DNA of 64,000 nucleotides from Neoarius graeffei (lineage: Eukaryota; Chordata; Actinopteri; Siluriformes; Ariidae), in contig NC_083590.1 in assembly GCF_027579695.1 (NCBI RefSeq), positions 21,478,610 through 21,542,609 of the forward strand, read 5' to 3'. Positions 54,040-64,000 of this stretch are shown here, piece after piece (position 1 is the first letter of the stretch; each line of letters begins with the position of its first letter). The notes under the pieces were generated by a model, which saw nothing but the letters and a program-made list of their open reading frames with translations, was not told the origin of the DNA and ran no database searches. Position numbers and translations under genes: made by a program.

Positions 54040-54990
54040 AGTAGAGTGGGGTAATATGCCCCCGTGGGGTAATACGCCCCCGGCCTGTTTTACCCAAAAT
54101 AACCACCAGATGGCGCAAAGTTACATTTCTATTGTTGCTATGGACTGGCTTGACAATGGGGATATACAAATATCCACTGTGGATCACATATCAGCAACGC
54201 AGCGGAGAGAAATCAAATTTCATGGTAAGTGATATAATTTTCAGATATCAGTAAAACTGTATTTAGATAGCTGCTATTTCGTCAGATATCACAGCTGTGT
54301 ATGTGGTATGAGTAGACAAGTCAGTATGTTAAAAAAATACATTAGGTATAAAAAGTTGAATCACATTTTGAAAGTAAGACCCTTTTTTGTAAAAGTGTAG
54401 TCTGTGGGGTAAAACGCCCCCTTAATGGTGGGGTAAATGGCCCCCAGGGGACATCGTTTCCTTTTATCATAATTACTGCATTTCATACATTTCTGAATAG
54501 CAGATACATAGTTTTTAATAACATCTCGCTTACCTGGTTGAGTAAAGCAAGTAATTTGAACTTAATATTAAAAATAATTGAAATTTAAAAAAAAAATTGA
54601 AATTAAAATGCGAAATATAATAAAATAATACATCTATTCATTAATTCAGGGATAAGTTCTTGTTTTTTTCACATTATAGGCTTAACTAAACACTTTTGCT
54701 ATCCAAACAGCTTTTTTTGAGTGAGGGGGCCTATTGTCCCACCTCAGGGGGCCTTTTACCCCACTGGGGGGGGGGGGGGGGGGGGGGGGTGTGTGTAAAA
54801 GGCCCCCTTGGCACAATGTTTGTTTTTGTTAAAAAAAAATTAAGTATTAACTTTAGGCAAACTTTAGGTGGCATTATTGTTCATGTCACTGTTGTCAAAA
54901 ACTATGATTAAAACTAAACACATGGTTCATTTCAACTTGGAGAAAAACTGAATTTTCCTTAAGGGGGGCTTTTTCCCCCACTCTACTCTA
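54040..54990. mobile_element. Element with AGTAGAGTGGGG ends and repeated GGGGTAAnnnGCCCCC motifs
   Basis: Left end AGTAGAGTGGGGTAATATGC. Right end reversed AGAGTAGAGTGGGGGAAAAA. Motifs such as GGGGTAATACGCCCCC, GGGGTAAAACGCCCCC and GGGGTAAATGGCCCCC occur throughout. A run of about 24 G lies at 54766-54789. No transposase or clean duplication found. Confidence 0.6.
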
Positions 54991-55385
54991 CATTAGGAAT
55001 AAATCACTTCTTACTGGAAACTAAATCAATACTTTTGCCTGCAACAAATTTTCCTCCAACACTACGCCCTCAAGTGTATTATTCCTGATACAATAAACAT
55101 TTTTAAAGTCATTTTAAAATGTTATGCTTTGTTAGTATAAATATGCAGGTGATTATAGGAAATTGCACTCACTGATTGGTTGAAAAATTCGCACTTCCTC
55201 TCAATAATCACTGAGCGACTCGGCAAAATGGCAGCTGATCGATTTGTCACTTTTTGTAAGTGAGGAAGAATTACATATGATGAAAGAAAATGCTGTTCCT
55301 AAAAGCACTAAAGATGCTACAAAGTTTGGTCTAAAACTATTCAAAGGTAAGGTGGAGTTGTGATTTAATAATAATAATAATAATA

Positions 55386-55753
55386 GGGCGGCATGGTGGT
55401 GTAGTGGTTAGCGCTGTCGCCTCACAGCAAGAAGGTCCGGGTTCGAGCCCCGTGGCCGGCGAGGGCCTTTCTATGCGGAGTTTGCATGTTCTCCCCGTGT
55501 CCGCGTGGGTTTCCTCCGGGTGCTCCGGTTTCCCCCACAGTCCAAAGACATGCAGGTTAGGTTAACTGGTGACTCTAAATTGACCGTAGGTGTGAATGTG
55601 AGTGTGAATGGTTGTCTGTGTCTATGTGTCAGCCCTGTGATGACCTGGCGACTTGTCCAGGGTGTACCCCGCCTTTCGCCCGTAGTCAGCTGGGATAGGC
55701 TCCAGCTTGCCTGCGACCCTGTAGAAGGATAAAGCGGCTAGAGATAATGAGAT
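55386..55753 (+). repeat. tRNA-derived SINE, full length
   Basis: Starts GGGCGGCATGGTGGTGTAGT in an (AAT)n tract, ends GATAATGAGATGAGATAAT. The low-complexity flanks hide the duplication. Confidence 0.92.
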
Positions 55754-55756
55754 GAG

Positions 55757-56350
55757 ATAATATTGGCTGGCTTTTTTTCATGGTATATCAGATATATTCC
55801 ATTCAGCTAGCATGATATTGAATGAGTCGAGGACGAGTAGCTGAATGGAATATATCTGATAGACCATGAAAAAAAAGCCAGCCAATATCCATCCATTATC
55901 TGTAGCCACTTATCCTGTCCTACAGGGTCGCAGGCAAGCTGGAGCCTATCCCAGCCGACTACGGGCGAAAGGCGGGGTACACCCTGGACAAGTCGCCAGA
56001 TCATCGCAGGGCCGACACATAGACACAGACAACCATTCACACCTACGCTCAATTTAGAGTCACCAGTTAACCTAACCTGCATGTCTTTGGACTGTGGGGG
56101 AAACCAGAGCACCCGGAGGAAACCCACGCGGACACGGGGAGAACATGCAAACTCCACACAGAAAGGCCCCTGTTGGCCGCTGGGCTCGAACCCAGGACCT
56201 TCTTGCTGTGAGGCGACACTGCTAACCACTACGCCGCCCCCCAGCCAATATTATTATTATACTGTACATACACACACATTCCTTTCGGGTGTTCAACATG
56301 TCTCTTTCAAAATTCTCTCAAAATCTTACGTATTTAACAAAGCAAACCAT
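55757..56350. mobile_element. Palindromic repeat, copy 2, with a SINE inserted
   Basis: Inverted relative to the copy at 22084-22390. The hairpin ATATTGGCTGGC...CATGGTATATCAGATATATT is mirrored by AATATATCTGAT...GCCAGCCAATAT (55857-55888), with the loop near 55815-55835. The 56251-56345 part matches 22150-22260 in reverse. Confidence 0.75.
55889..56240 (-). repeat. tRNA-derived SINE, TSD CCAGCCAATAT
   Basis: Minus strand, inserted in the palindromic repeat. Duplication at 55878-55888 and 56241-56251. It lacks the 'CACTCACATT' section, like the copy at 29535. Confidence 0.94.
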
Positions 56351-56358
56351 ATCTCTTA

Positions 56359-57045
56359 CACTACCTGGCCAAAAAGAGTCACACTGTAATATTTCATTAG
56401 ACCACTTTTAGCTTTGAATATAGCATTGTTTCGTTTCAACAACCTCATGCAACTTCACAACATAATTTCCATCCAAAGTTGCATTAATTTTTCACCGGGA
56501 TCTTGTATTAATGACTGGAGAGTCAAACCACTTTAAAATCTTCACCAGCATCCCAAAGACTTCCCACAGAAGAGCTACTGTAGCACAAACTGCTGAAAAA
56601 CTTACTGCTGACACCTTTTTGTTTCAGCCAGTGTTCACTTTTTCAGCAGTTTGTGCTACAGTAGCTCTTCTGTAGGATTGGATCATATGGGCTAGCCTTT
56701 GCGCTCCAGACAAATCAATGAGCCTTTGACACCCATTGCCCTGTCGCCGGTTCACCGGTTGTCCTTCCTTAGACCACTTTTGTTCAGTACTAACCACTGC
56801 ATACCAGGAACACCCCACAAGATGTATCATTTTGGAGGTGCTCAGACCCAGTCATCTCGCCATCACAATTTGGCCCTTGTCAAAGGCACTCAGATCTTTG
56901 CGCTTGCCCATTTTTCCTGCTTCCAACACATCAATTTCAAGAACTGACTGTTCTCTTCTTTTGCTGTCTAATATATCCCACCCCTTGACAATGAGAGAAT
57001 GTTATTAACTTCACGTGTCATTGGTTTAATTTTATACCTAATTGG
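56359..57045 (-). pseudogene. Tc1-like remnant with a TACACTACCTGGCCAAAAAG end
   Basis: TA at 56357-56358 is followed by CACTACCTGGCCAAAAAGAG, a known fish Tc1 terminus. At 56620-56990 the minus strand encodes MIHLVGCSWYAVVSTEQKWS then KEGQPVNRRQGNGCQRLIDL, the N-terminal HTH region of the same transposase family as 16680-17735. Only this N-terminal part survives. Confidence 0.75.
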
Positions 57046-57174
57046 TGTGTGTATAAATGTATGTAGTGGCATATTAAATGAGCAAATACTTAAGAGCCTG
57101 TGATTGGATAATTGCTGCAGTGATTAATGTTTCAGCTGCAACAATTCTTTTCACCCAAACTGATGCAGCGAGTA

Positions 57175-57526
57175 GGGCGGCACGGTGGTGTAGTGGTTAG
57201 CACTGTTGCCTCACAGCAAGACGCTCCTAGGTTCGAGCCCAATGGCTGACGAGGGCCTCTCTGTGTGGCGTTTGCATGTTCTCCCCATGTCTGCATGGGT
57301 TTCCTCCGGGTGCTCCGGTTTCCCCCACAGTCCAAAGACATGCAGGTTAGGTTAATTGGTGGCTCTAAATTGACCGTGAATGTGAATGATTATCTCTATG
57401 TGTCAGCCCTGTGATGACCTGGCGACTTGTCCAGCATGTACCCCGCCTCTCACCCATAGTCAGCTGGGATAGGCTCCAGCTTGCCCGCGACCCTGTACAG
57501 GATAAGCGGTTATGGATAATGGATGG
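57175..57526 (+). repeat. tRNA-derived SINE, diverged copy
   Basis: Starts GGGCGGCACGGTGGTGTAGT, with several C-to-T changes and a GGATAATGGATGGATG tail rather than GATAATGAGATGAG. Flanks GCGAGTAG / GTGAGTAG suggest an 8-bp duplication. Confidence 0.9.
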
Positions 57527-57529
57527 ATG

Positions 57530-57875
57530 TGGTGAGTAGCTTCTCATTTCTTAAACAACCATGTCAGAAACTGTATCCTGTGGTCAAAAGACCTATTAGA
57601 GATTTTCTATGCTAACATAGCAATATGAAATACAAGTACACTATCTACTCAGGCATGTACTGTAATTAGTGCCCATAGCCATTAATTAATAACATATTCA
57701 ATCTGCAATTTGCCCAAATTTACTATTTGTACTTCTGGTCAATGCTAAACTGCTTATCATTGCTGAGTACCTTGACAGTGCAATGACAAAGTTTCTTTTC
57801 TTTCTTGTATAAAAATATTTATCATGAGAGCAGAAGTCAAATATACACTTGCTACACGATCATTTATTTAAAAAT
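57530..57875. other. No recognisable feature
   Basis: AT-rich, no motif-bearing frame. Confidence 0.35.
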
Positions 57876-59516
57876 GATCAGGACTTAGACACAGTCTCTG
57901 TTTTAAGTCTAGGTTGAAAACATATGTTTAGTCAAGCCTTTTGTTAATAGTTTTTATTAGGTAAAGGAGGAGATCTGGAGGATCCTCATGCACGGAGTGT
58001 TTTGGTAAACTGGGATGTATGGATGCTGTCAGTCCCCCACTCACTTGGGTTTGACGACGATGTAGTGGCTGTGTGCTTCATGTCCCAGGGCTCCCTCATG
58101 ACTGTGTTACCTTCTGGCTCTCCCTTTTTAGTTATACTGTCATAGTTAGTTTCTTACTCTAAGTGACATTGGGCATACCAAACAACCTGTGTTTTCTCTC
58201 TCTCTTCTCCATGTCTCTTCCCTCTGTCTGTCCCTCTCTGAGTTACATGTTGATCCTGAGACACCAGTAAGATCCTGACCTCTTCTGCTCCTTGGACCTG
58301 CCTGATCCATCCTGATGCCCTACTTCTGGCTGGAGTCTCATCACGTCACTCCTGTAGAGGACGGCCCCATACGGACAGTTGAAAGTCGCACTGAGAAGAC
58401 ACTCTGGACATTTACAGTCATACTTTTATGGCTGAGAACTCCAGTCGACTTGCTAACTTTAGGACCGCAGGAGTCATGAACAGTTTTGCACTCAAGTTTC
58501 CATCAATGAACAGTTTATAACTTCAACAAAACAGACTTCATGTTAAACCTATAATGAATTTCCTGGTTACACAATTATACTTTGTGGCTCTATAGCGCAC
58601 AGTTATAGAAGCAAGTTACTTATTATTGTGCTAAATGTTATCACCAAGATGAGGATGGGTTCCCTTATTGAGTCTGGTTCCTCTCGAGGTTTCTTCCTCA
58701 TGTCGTCTGAGGGAGTTTTTCCTCGCCACCGTCACCACAGACTTGATCATTGGGGATAAAATTACAGTGGTATGCAAAAGTTTGGGCACCCCTGGTCAAA
58801 ATTGCTGTTACTGTGAACAGTTAAGCAAGTTGAAGATGAAATGATCTCCAAAAGGCATAAAGTTAAAGATGACTCATTCCCTTTATATTTTAAGCAAAAA
58901 CAATTTTTTATTTTCATCTTTTACATTTTCAGAATGACAAAAAAGGAAAAGGGCCCGAAGCAAAAGTTTGGGCACCCTGCATGGTTAGTACCTAGTAACA
59001 CCCCCTTTTGCAAGTATCGCAGCTTGTAAACACTTTTTGTAGCCAGCTAATAATCTTTCAGTTCTTACCTGGGGGATTTTCACACATTCATCCTTGCAAA
59101 AGGCTTCCAGTTCTACAAGTTTCTTGGGCTCTCTTGCATGCACTGCTCTTTTGAGATCTATCCACAGATTTTCAATGATGTTTAGGTCGGGGACTGTGAG
59201 GGCCCGGGCAAAACCTTCAGCTTGTGCCTCTTGAGGTATTCCATTGTAGATTTTGAGGTGTGTTTTGGATCATCGTCTTATTGTCAGACCCATCCTCTTT
59301 TTAACTTCAACTTTTTTACAGATGGTGTGATGTTTGCTTTCAGAATTTGCTGGTATTTATTAAAATCCATGCTTCCCTCAACCAATGAAATGTGCCCTGT
59401 GCCACTGGCTGCAACACAACCCCAAAGCATGATCGATCCACACCCATGCTTCAGAGTTGGAGAGGTGTTCTTTTCCTGGAATTTGGCACCCTTTTTTCTC
59501 CAAACATACCTTTGCA

Positions 59517-59886
59517 GGCGGCACGGTGGTGTAGTTGTTAGCGCTGTCACCTCACAATAAGAAGGTCCGGGTTCGAGCCCCGTGGCCGGCGAGGGCCTTT
59601 CTGTGCGGAGTTTACATGTTGTCTGCGTGGGTTTCCTCCGGGTGCTCCGGTTTCCCCCACAGTCCAAAGACATGCAGGTTAGGTTAACTGGTGACTCTAA
59701 ATTGACCGTAGGTGTGAATGAGAGTGTGAATGGTTGTCTGTCTCTATGTGTCAGCCCTGTGATGACCTGGCGACTTGTCCAGGGTGTACCCCGCCTTTCG
59801 CCCGTAGTCAGCTGGGATAGGCTCCAGCTTGCCTGCGACCCTGTAGGACAGGATAAAGCGGCTAGAGATAATGAGATGAGATGAGA
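59517..59886 (+). repeat. tRNA-derived SINE, full length, TSD CATACCTTTGCA
   Basis: Starts GGCGGCACGGTGGTGTAGTT and ends GATAATGAGATGAGATGAGA. Perfect 12-bp duplication at 59505-59516 and 59887-59898 inside the Tc1 transposase region. Confidence 0.96.
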
Positions 59887-60344
59887 CATACCTTTGCACA
59901 TTGTGGCCAAAAAGTTCTATTTTGATTTCATCAGTCCACAGGACTTGTTTCCAAAATGCATCAGGCTTGCTTAGATGTTCATTTGCAAACTTCAGATGCT
60001 GAATATTGTGGCTAGGACGCAGGAACGGTTTTCTTCTGATGACTCTCTCAAGAAGGTCATATTTGTTCAGGTGTTGCTGCATAGTAGAACAGTGCACCAC
60101 CACTCCAGGGTCTGCTAAATCTTTCTGAAGGTCTTTTGCAGTTAAACAGGGGTTTTTATTTGCCTTTCTAGCAATCCAACGAGCAGTTCTTTCAGAAAGT
60201 TTTCTTCATCTTCCAGACCTCACCTTGATCTCCACTGTTAACTGCCATTTCTTAATAACATTACAATCTGAGGAAACAGCTACTTGAAAACACTTTGTTA
60301 CGTTCTTGTAGCCTTCTCCTGCTTTGTGAGCATCAATTATTTTT

Positions 60345-60564
60345 TATTACCTCCGCCAAGGAGGTTATGTTTCCGGTAGTGTTGGTTTGTCTGTTAGGAA
60401 AAAAAGTTATGAACGGATTACTCTGAAATTTTTTCCAAAGGTGTGACTGGGCACAAGTAACAATCCATTAAATTTTGGTGGCGATCCAGATCACCTTCTG
60501 GATCCCGGATTTTTTTAAAAGGATTCTTGGAGGAGGTCTGCGCTCTCCAGTGCTTTTCTAGTTC
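60345..60564. repeat. 'CCTCCGCCAAGGAGGTTATG' dispersed repeat
   Basis: Begins TACCTCCGCCAAGGAGGTTA and ends GGAGGTCTGCGCTCTCCAGT then GCTTTTCTAGTTC, the two ends of a repeat seen widely in animal genomes. Inserted in the Tc1 element. Confidence 0.7.
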
Positions 60565-61242
60565 AGAATGCGAGGGAGTTGCTTAGAGGAGCCCATGGCT
60601 GTTGATTTTAGGGACAAGTTTGAGGAGTCAGAGAATTTATACAGCTTTGAAATCTGCATCATCTGACCTTTCCTAACGAAGAATTTGAACAAGCCACAGC
60701 TCAATAAGCTAATTAAGGTTTGGAACCTTGGTTTAAAAAAAAAAAAGTTACCTGACAACTCAAATGTATTGGGGTGCCCAAACTTTCACATGGTGTTCCT
60801 TTTCTTTTTTTCACTCTCCAATTGTACACACAAAAAAAATAAATAAAAATACAAATCTTCCAGAAAACGCTGAAAAGAAATGTGTCGTCTTTACCTTTAT
60901 GCCTTTTGGTGATCAGTTCATCTTCTGCTCACTTAACTATTCACAGTAACAGACATTTTCAGTAAGGGTGCCCAAACTTTTGCATGCCACTGTAGCTCAT
61001 GTTTAAAGCTTTTAACTTTCTGTGAAGCTGCCTTGTGACAATGTCTATTGTTAAAAGCGCTTTAGAAATAAACTTGACTTCAAAATGCTTCACTATTTAC
61101 ATTGAGTTTCATTTTAATATGAGAATAATGTAATAAATTTAGTGTACACATTTTTCCTGCATCCTTTATCATATACAGGCAACATGCCGTCTGGAAATAT
61201 CACCGTTGACCTTTGAGATCTTTGGTCACGTGATAGGTTTAA

Positions 61243-61961
61243 AGGAACAGTCCACCGTACTTCCATAATGAAATATGCTCTTATCTGAATTGAGACGAGC
61301 TGCTCTGTACCTGTCCGAGCTTTGCGCAACCTCCCAGTCAGTCAGACGCAGTCAGACGCGCTGTCACTCCTGTTAGCAATGTAGCTAGGCTCAGCATGGC
61401 CAATGGTATTTTTTGGGGCTGTAGTTAGATGCGACCAAACTCTTCCGCGTTTTTCCTGTTTACATAGGTTTATATGACCGGTGACATGAAACAAGTTCAG
61501 TTACATAAATTGAAACGTAGCGATTTTCTATGCTATGGAAAGTGCGCACTATAATGACAGGCGTACTAACACCTTCTGCGCGCTTCGGCAGCGCACTGAT
61601 ACGGAGCTCAGATATCAATGCGCTGCCGAAGCGCGCAGAAGGTGTTAGTACGCCTGTCATTATAGTGCGGACTTTCCATAGCATAGAAAATCGCTACGTT
61701 TCAATTTGTGTAACTGAACTTGTTTCATATCACTGGTCATATAAACCTATGTAAACAGGAAAAACGCGGAAGAGTTTGGTCGCATCTAACTACAGCCCCA
61801 AAAAATACCATTGGCCATGCTGAGCCTAGCTACATTGCTAACAGGAGTGACAGCGCGTCTGACTGACTGGGAGGTCGCGCAAAGCTCGGAGAGGTACGGA
61901 GCAGCTCGTCTCAATTCAGATAAGAGCATATTTCATTATGGAAGTACGGTGGACTGTTCCT
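61243..61961. mobile_element. TTAA-flanked near-perfect palindrome (719 bp)
   Basis: Ends AGGAACAGTCCACCGTACTT, the right end being the same in reverse. TTAA at 61239-61242 and 61962-61965. The arms, about 345 bp each, mirror around 61602 with a loop of about 25 bp. Both strands therefore encode near-identical peptides (MLWKVRTIMTGVLTPSARFG from 61684 minus and 61530 plus), which is an artefact of the palindrome, not a gene. Confidence 0.92.
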
Positions 61962-61965
61962 TTAA

Positions 61966-63240
61966 AACCAGAACAAAAGAAAAAGAAACTGAAAGAAGAG
62001 CTTTGGGGAAAACTGCTTGCAAATGAACAAATGTAAATGCAGCCACTCAAGATGTCTGTTCTTCTGACAATATTGTTTACTTTTTATTATAAATAAATGT
62101 ACATTCCTTACAAATCGAGTCATTAAATTAGCGAAATTAACAGTCAAGCTCACTGATCATCATAAGGATAAGCATAAAAAAAAAAGATTTACTCAAAACA
62201 GAAATAACCACAGATTTCCTTTCCTGTGGCCTGAAGAGGATAAAGTGGTAATTTACCGTATGAACAAGAAGCACAAGCAGCCGTGATGGTGGTGGTGGTG
62301 TTGTGTAAATAAATGCACACTTGAAATGAAATAAAGTTTGTTCAAGCTATGGTGTTAGTCATGTTAATGCAAAAAAAAAAAAAAAAAAAAAACTGGCAAA
62401 AAAAAAAAAAAAAGACCAAGATCAAAACATCACTATAAAAAATTTACACAATTTTAATTAAAAACCTCAAAGTCTTTCTAGCGTTTGCTATTAGGCATGT
62501 GTCGATAATCAGGTGTACAATATTTAACTTAAAGCATAAAATATAAACACGGTAGGAACAAAACATCTTCGTTCGAGGTGACATGACTGAATCCTTTAAA
62601 CTCCCGAGACCTGACTTTCACGTTCAAATCCCTGTCGCTGTTACTAAAGAATTCAATACCAGTTAATTTTATGATTTAAGAAAAAATTAAACGTTTGCCA
62701 GGTTTGTACTGGATTTCATTTTTAATCCGTTGTGTAAAATTTATAGAGGTACTCGCGTCTACAGTTTAGACATAGTGTTTGATTTGTTGCTATGGAGAAA
62801 ACTCTGCAAAGTAACCCTCAGTGCGGAACAAAATGTCCGGGTGGTGGGGTGGAGTCAGCCCTGATCTAGCTCCTCCTACCTGCATGGAGTTGAGCCAAAA
62901 TTCAAGCTCGAGACAACTCCATGTGCTTCAGGTTTAATGCGAAGTTTGACGTTGTACAGTTGCATAAACCTCTGTGGAAGTCAGTCAGTCGTTACTATAG
63001 AAACGATAATAAGCGCGGTAGATTAGAGTGGGCGTGTTAATACAAACCTGGAATTTGTCTTGCAGCCGGAACTACCTTCCGAGATCCCGTTACAGAAAGC
63101 TAAGCTGTTTATGAAATTAGCGCGATGTGAATATTTGATATCGACACATGCCTGTTTGCTCGCATGTGTGAGTGAAAACAGCGACGTTTCCAAGAGAGGC
63201 ACTTTAAACAAAAGTCCTTTAAAAACAAAAACTTTGTTAT
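61966..63240. other. No supported gene; A-tracts and a possible 3'-end signal
   Basis: AATAAA at about 62328 is followed by a 21-base A tract at 62371-62391 and another at 62398-62413, like the end of a retroposed transcript on the + strand. On the minus strand TTTATT (62083-62088) could be a poly(A) signal for the exon proposed at 63267-63492. Confidence 0.35.
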
Positions 63241-63266
63241 AAAACTAGCTGCCATCTAACGGTGTG

Positions 63267-63492
63267 CTAAAAGAGTGCTCGGCTGTGATCGGCGTTCTCA
63301 AGTCCCGCTTTGATATTGCTGTCGAAGTGGCCGTCTCGCTGCGACGCGCAGCTTGGACCTTTGGCGAGATTGACGCTACAGTGTTTTCCGTGATCACGGT
63401 TCTGGCTGAGTGGGGAAGAAATCCTCGGTCCTGAAGACGGTAGGAATCTCCTGGTGCTGCTGGGCTGCTGCTCGTTTGGGGCTGGATGGTTT
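63267..63492 (-). CDS. Candidate terminal coding exon, unknown gene
   Basis: On the minus strand a strong acceptor (CTTGCTTTTTCTCTTAAATCCAG, its last bases at 63493-63496) precedes an open stretch. One frame reads NHPAPNEQQPSSTRRF, FLPSSGPRISSPLSQNRDHG, and ends CASQRDGHFDSNIKAG, LENADHSRALF, stop at 63267. Another frame (stop at 63245) is also open and Ser/Thr/Pro-rich. CpG is frequent and no repeat is evident. I do not recognise either peptide, and with two open frames the exon may be spurious. Confidence 0.25.
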
Positions 63493-63499
63493 CTGGATT

Positions 63500-64000
63500 T
63501 AAGAGAAAAAGCAAGACATGAAATCACAGCCACGGTTTATAACAATACTCCAATCCACACAGCGACAGTTAACCGTGGGGGAAACAGGAAATGCTTGGCT
63601 CATACAGCCTGGGTGCGACTCCACTACAGAAGACAAGACACATGGTACGGGGTGATAAAAGAGGACGTGCTCATGGAATCACGATCAAGGAGGAATTCCA
63701 CGAGATGAACGGAGGAAGTGAATCCTGTTCTTGACGCCAGAACGTCAAGTACCAGGAATCAAATGATTAATTATACAGTGAAACGCGTCAAGACTAACGC
63801 CACATTAAACCAGAATAATCTCCATGGGAAGTCAGAGCTGGGAGAGACTGTGACAGGGTAGAGCTCAAAGTGAAATTCAAACGTTTTACCGGATATTCCA
63901 AGTGAGATAACTGGATCCTTTTGAGGAGAACACGTAAACATTTATCCTCAACACATTTTCTTTCAACTCTTAAATGATTTTTTTTTTTTAATTTGTCATC
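63500..64000. other. No supported feature
   Basis: Unique-looking, CpG-containing sequence. The 84-codon plus frame 63454-63708 has no family motif. Confidence 0.3.

Larger units (their letters stand above)
58765..60992 (-). mobile_element. Tc1-like transposon, dead, with two insertions
   Basis: TA at 58763-58764 and 60993-60994. Ends CAGTGGTATGCAAAAGTTTG and, from the right, CAGTGGCATGCAAAAGTTTG. Transposase pieces on the minus strand include KYDLLERVIRRKPFLRPSHN, KFANEHLSKPDAFWKQVLWT, DEIKIELFGHN, then (after the SINE) KHGCGSIMLWGCVAASGTGH. Later catalytic regions are disrupted. Interrupted by a SINE (59517-59886) and by the repeat at 60345-60564. Confidence 0.9.
57880..61080 (+). repeat. 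Long teleost dispersed repeat, host of the Tc1 insertion
   Basis: Landmarks are 'actcacttgggtttgacgac' at about 58040 and 'ggtttcttcctcatgtcgtc' then 'tgagggagtttttcctcgcc' at 58690-58730. After the Tc1, 'tgtgaagctgccttgtgaca' and 'atgtctattgttaaaagcgc' end in AAATAAACTTGACTT. Its class is uncertain; a LINE 3' end is possible. Confidence 0.55.

Noticed and set aside
59284-59910. 208-codon minus-strand protein
   Set aside because: It is a chance fusion of antisense SINE sequence with a Tc1 transposase fragment.
61460-61754. Two identical 74-codon proteins on opposite strands
   Set aside because: A direct consequence of the 719-bp palindrome, not duplicated genes.
63060-63242. Plus-strand 60-codon ORF as a gene
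   Set aside because: No homology recognised, no splice or promoter context beyond moderate CpG.

Overview
This is 64 kb of a vertebrate nuclear genome. It is almost certainly a teleost fish and most likely an ostariophysan. The evidence is one complete intron-containing neuropeptide gene (tac1) whose peptides, KPRPHQFIGLM and HKINSFVGLM, are of the fish type, a dense load of fish-type Tc1, hAT, PIF/Harbinger and TTAA-flanked DNA transposons, decayed Ty3/gypsy retrotransposons, and one very abundant tRNA-derived SINE (15 recognised copies). A catfish-like genome would fit the repeat mix, but I cannot prove the order from sequence alone. Nothing bacterial (operons, CRISPR arrays, Shine-Dalgarno sites) is present.

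The only host gene I can support fully is tac1 (preprotachykinin A) at 41907-44902 on the + strand. It has five coding exons, including a 24-nt microexon, with a TATA box at 41715 and a poly(A) signal at 45018. The assembled product is 114 residues: signal peptide, substance-P-like peptide, neurokinin-A-like peptide, each peptide followed by Gly-Lys-Arg. A second, weak candidate is a minus-strand terminal exon near 63.27-63.49 kb.

Layout: 0-2.1 kb, decayed gypsy element with a SINE in it. 3.3-4.6 kb, a three-level transposon nest. 7.2-12.7 kb, Tc1 elements, one with an intact 340-residue transposase (8016-9038, minus). 14.7-17.7 kb, inverted-repeat elements and a wrecked Tc1. 18.6-20.4 kb, a SINE split by a THAP-encoding transposon, itself split by a hAT element. 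20.8-27.3 kb, hAT, Harbinger-like and Tc1-derived elements. 27.6-35.4 kb, two inverted copies of a two-base-duplication (AT) transposon carrying the first exon of a SWIM/YqaJ-type protein, one interrupted by a 1784-bp probable solo LTR. 36.6-37.7 kb, a second decayed gypsy element. 38.7-40.6 kb, a hAT-like element hosting a third member of the AT-duplicating family. 41.4-45.1 kb, tac1. 46.6-49.3 kb, two oppositely oriented Harbinger MITEs. 50.1-51.9 kb and 61.2-62.0 kb, TTAA-flanked foldback elements. 54.0-61.0 kb, further inverted-repeat, SINE and Tc1 nests.

The most interesting thread is a family of short transposons related to the ISL2EU (PHIS) group. The AT target duplications and terminal inverted repeats can be read exactly because they sit inside known repeats. 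They retain first exons of two different proteins (THAP and SWIM/YqaJ type) just inside one end.
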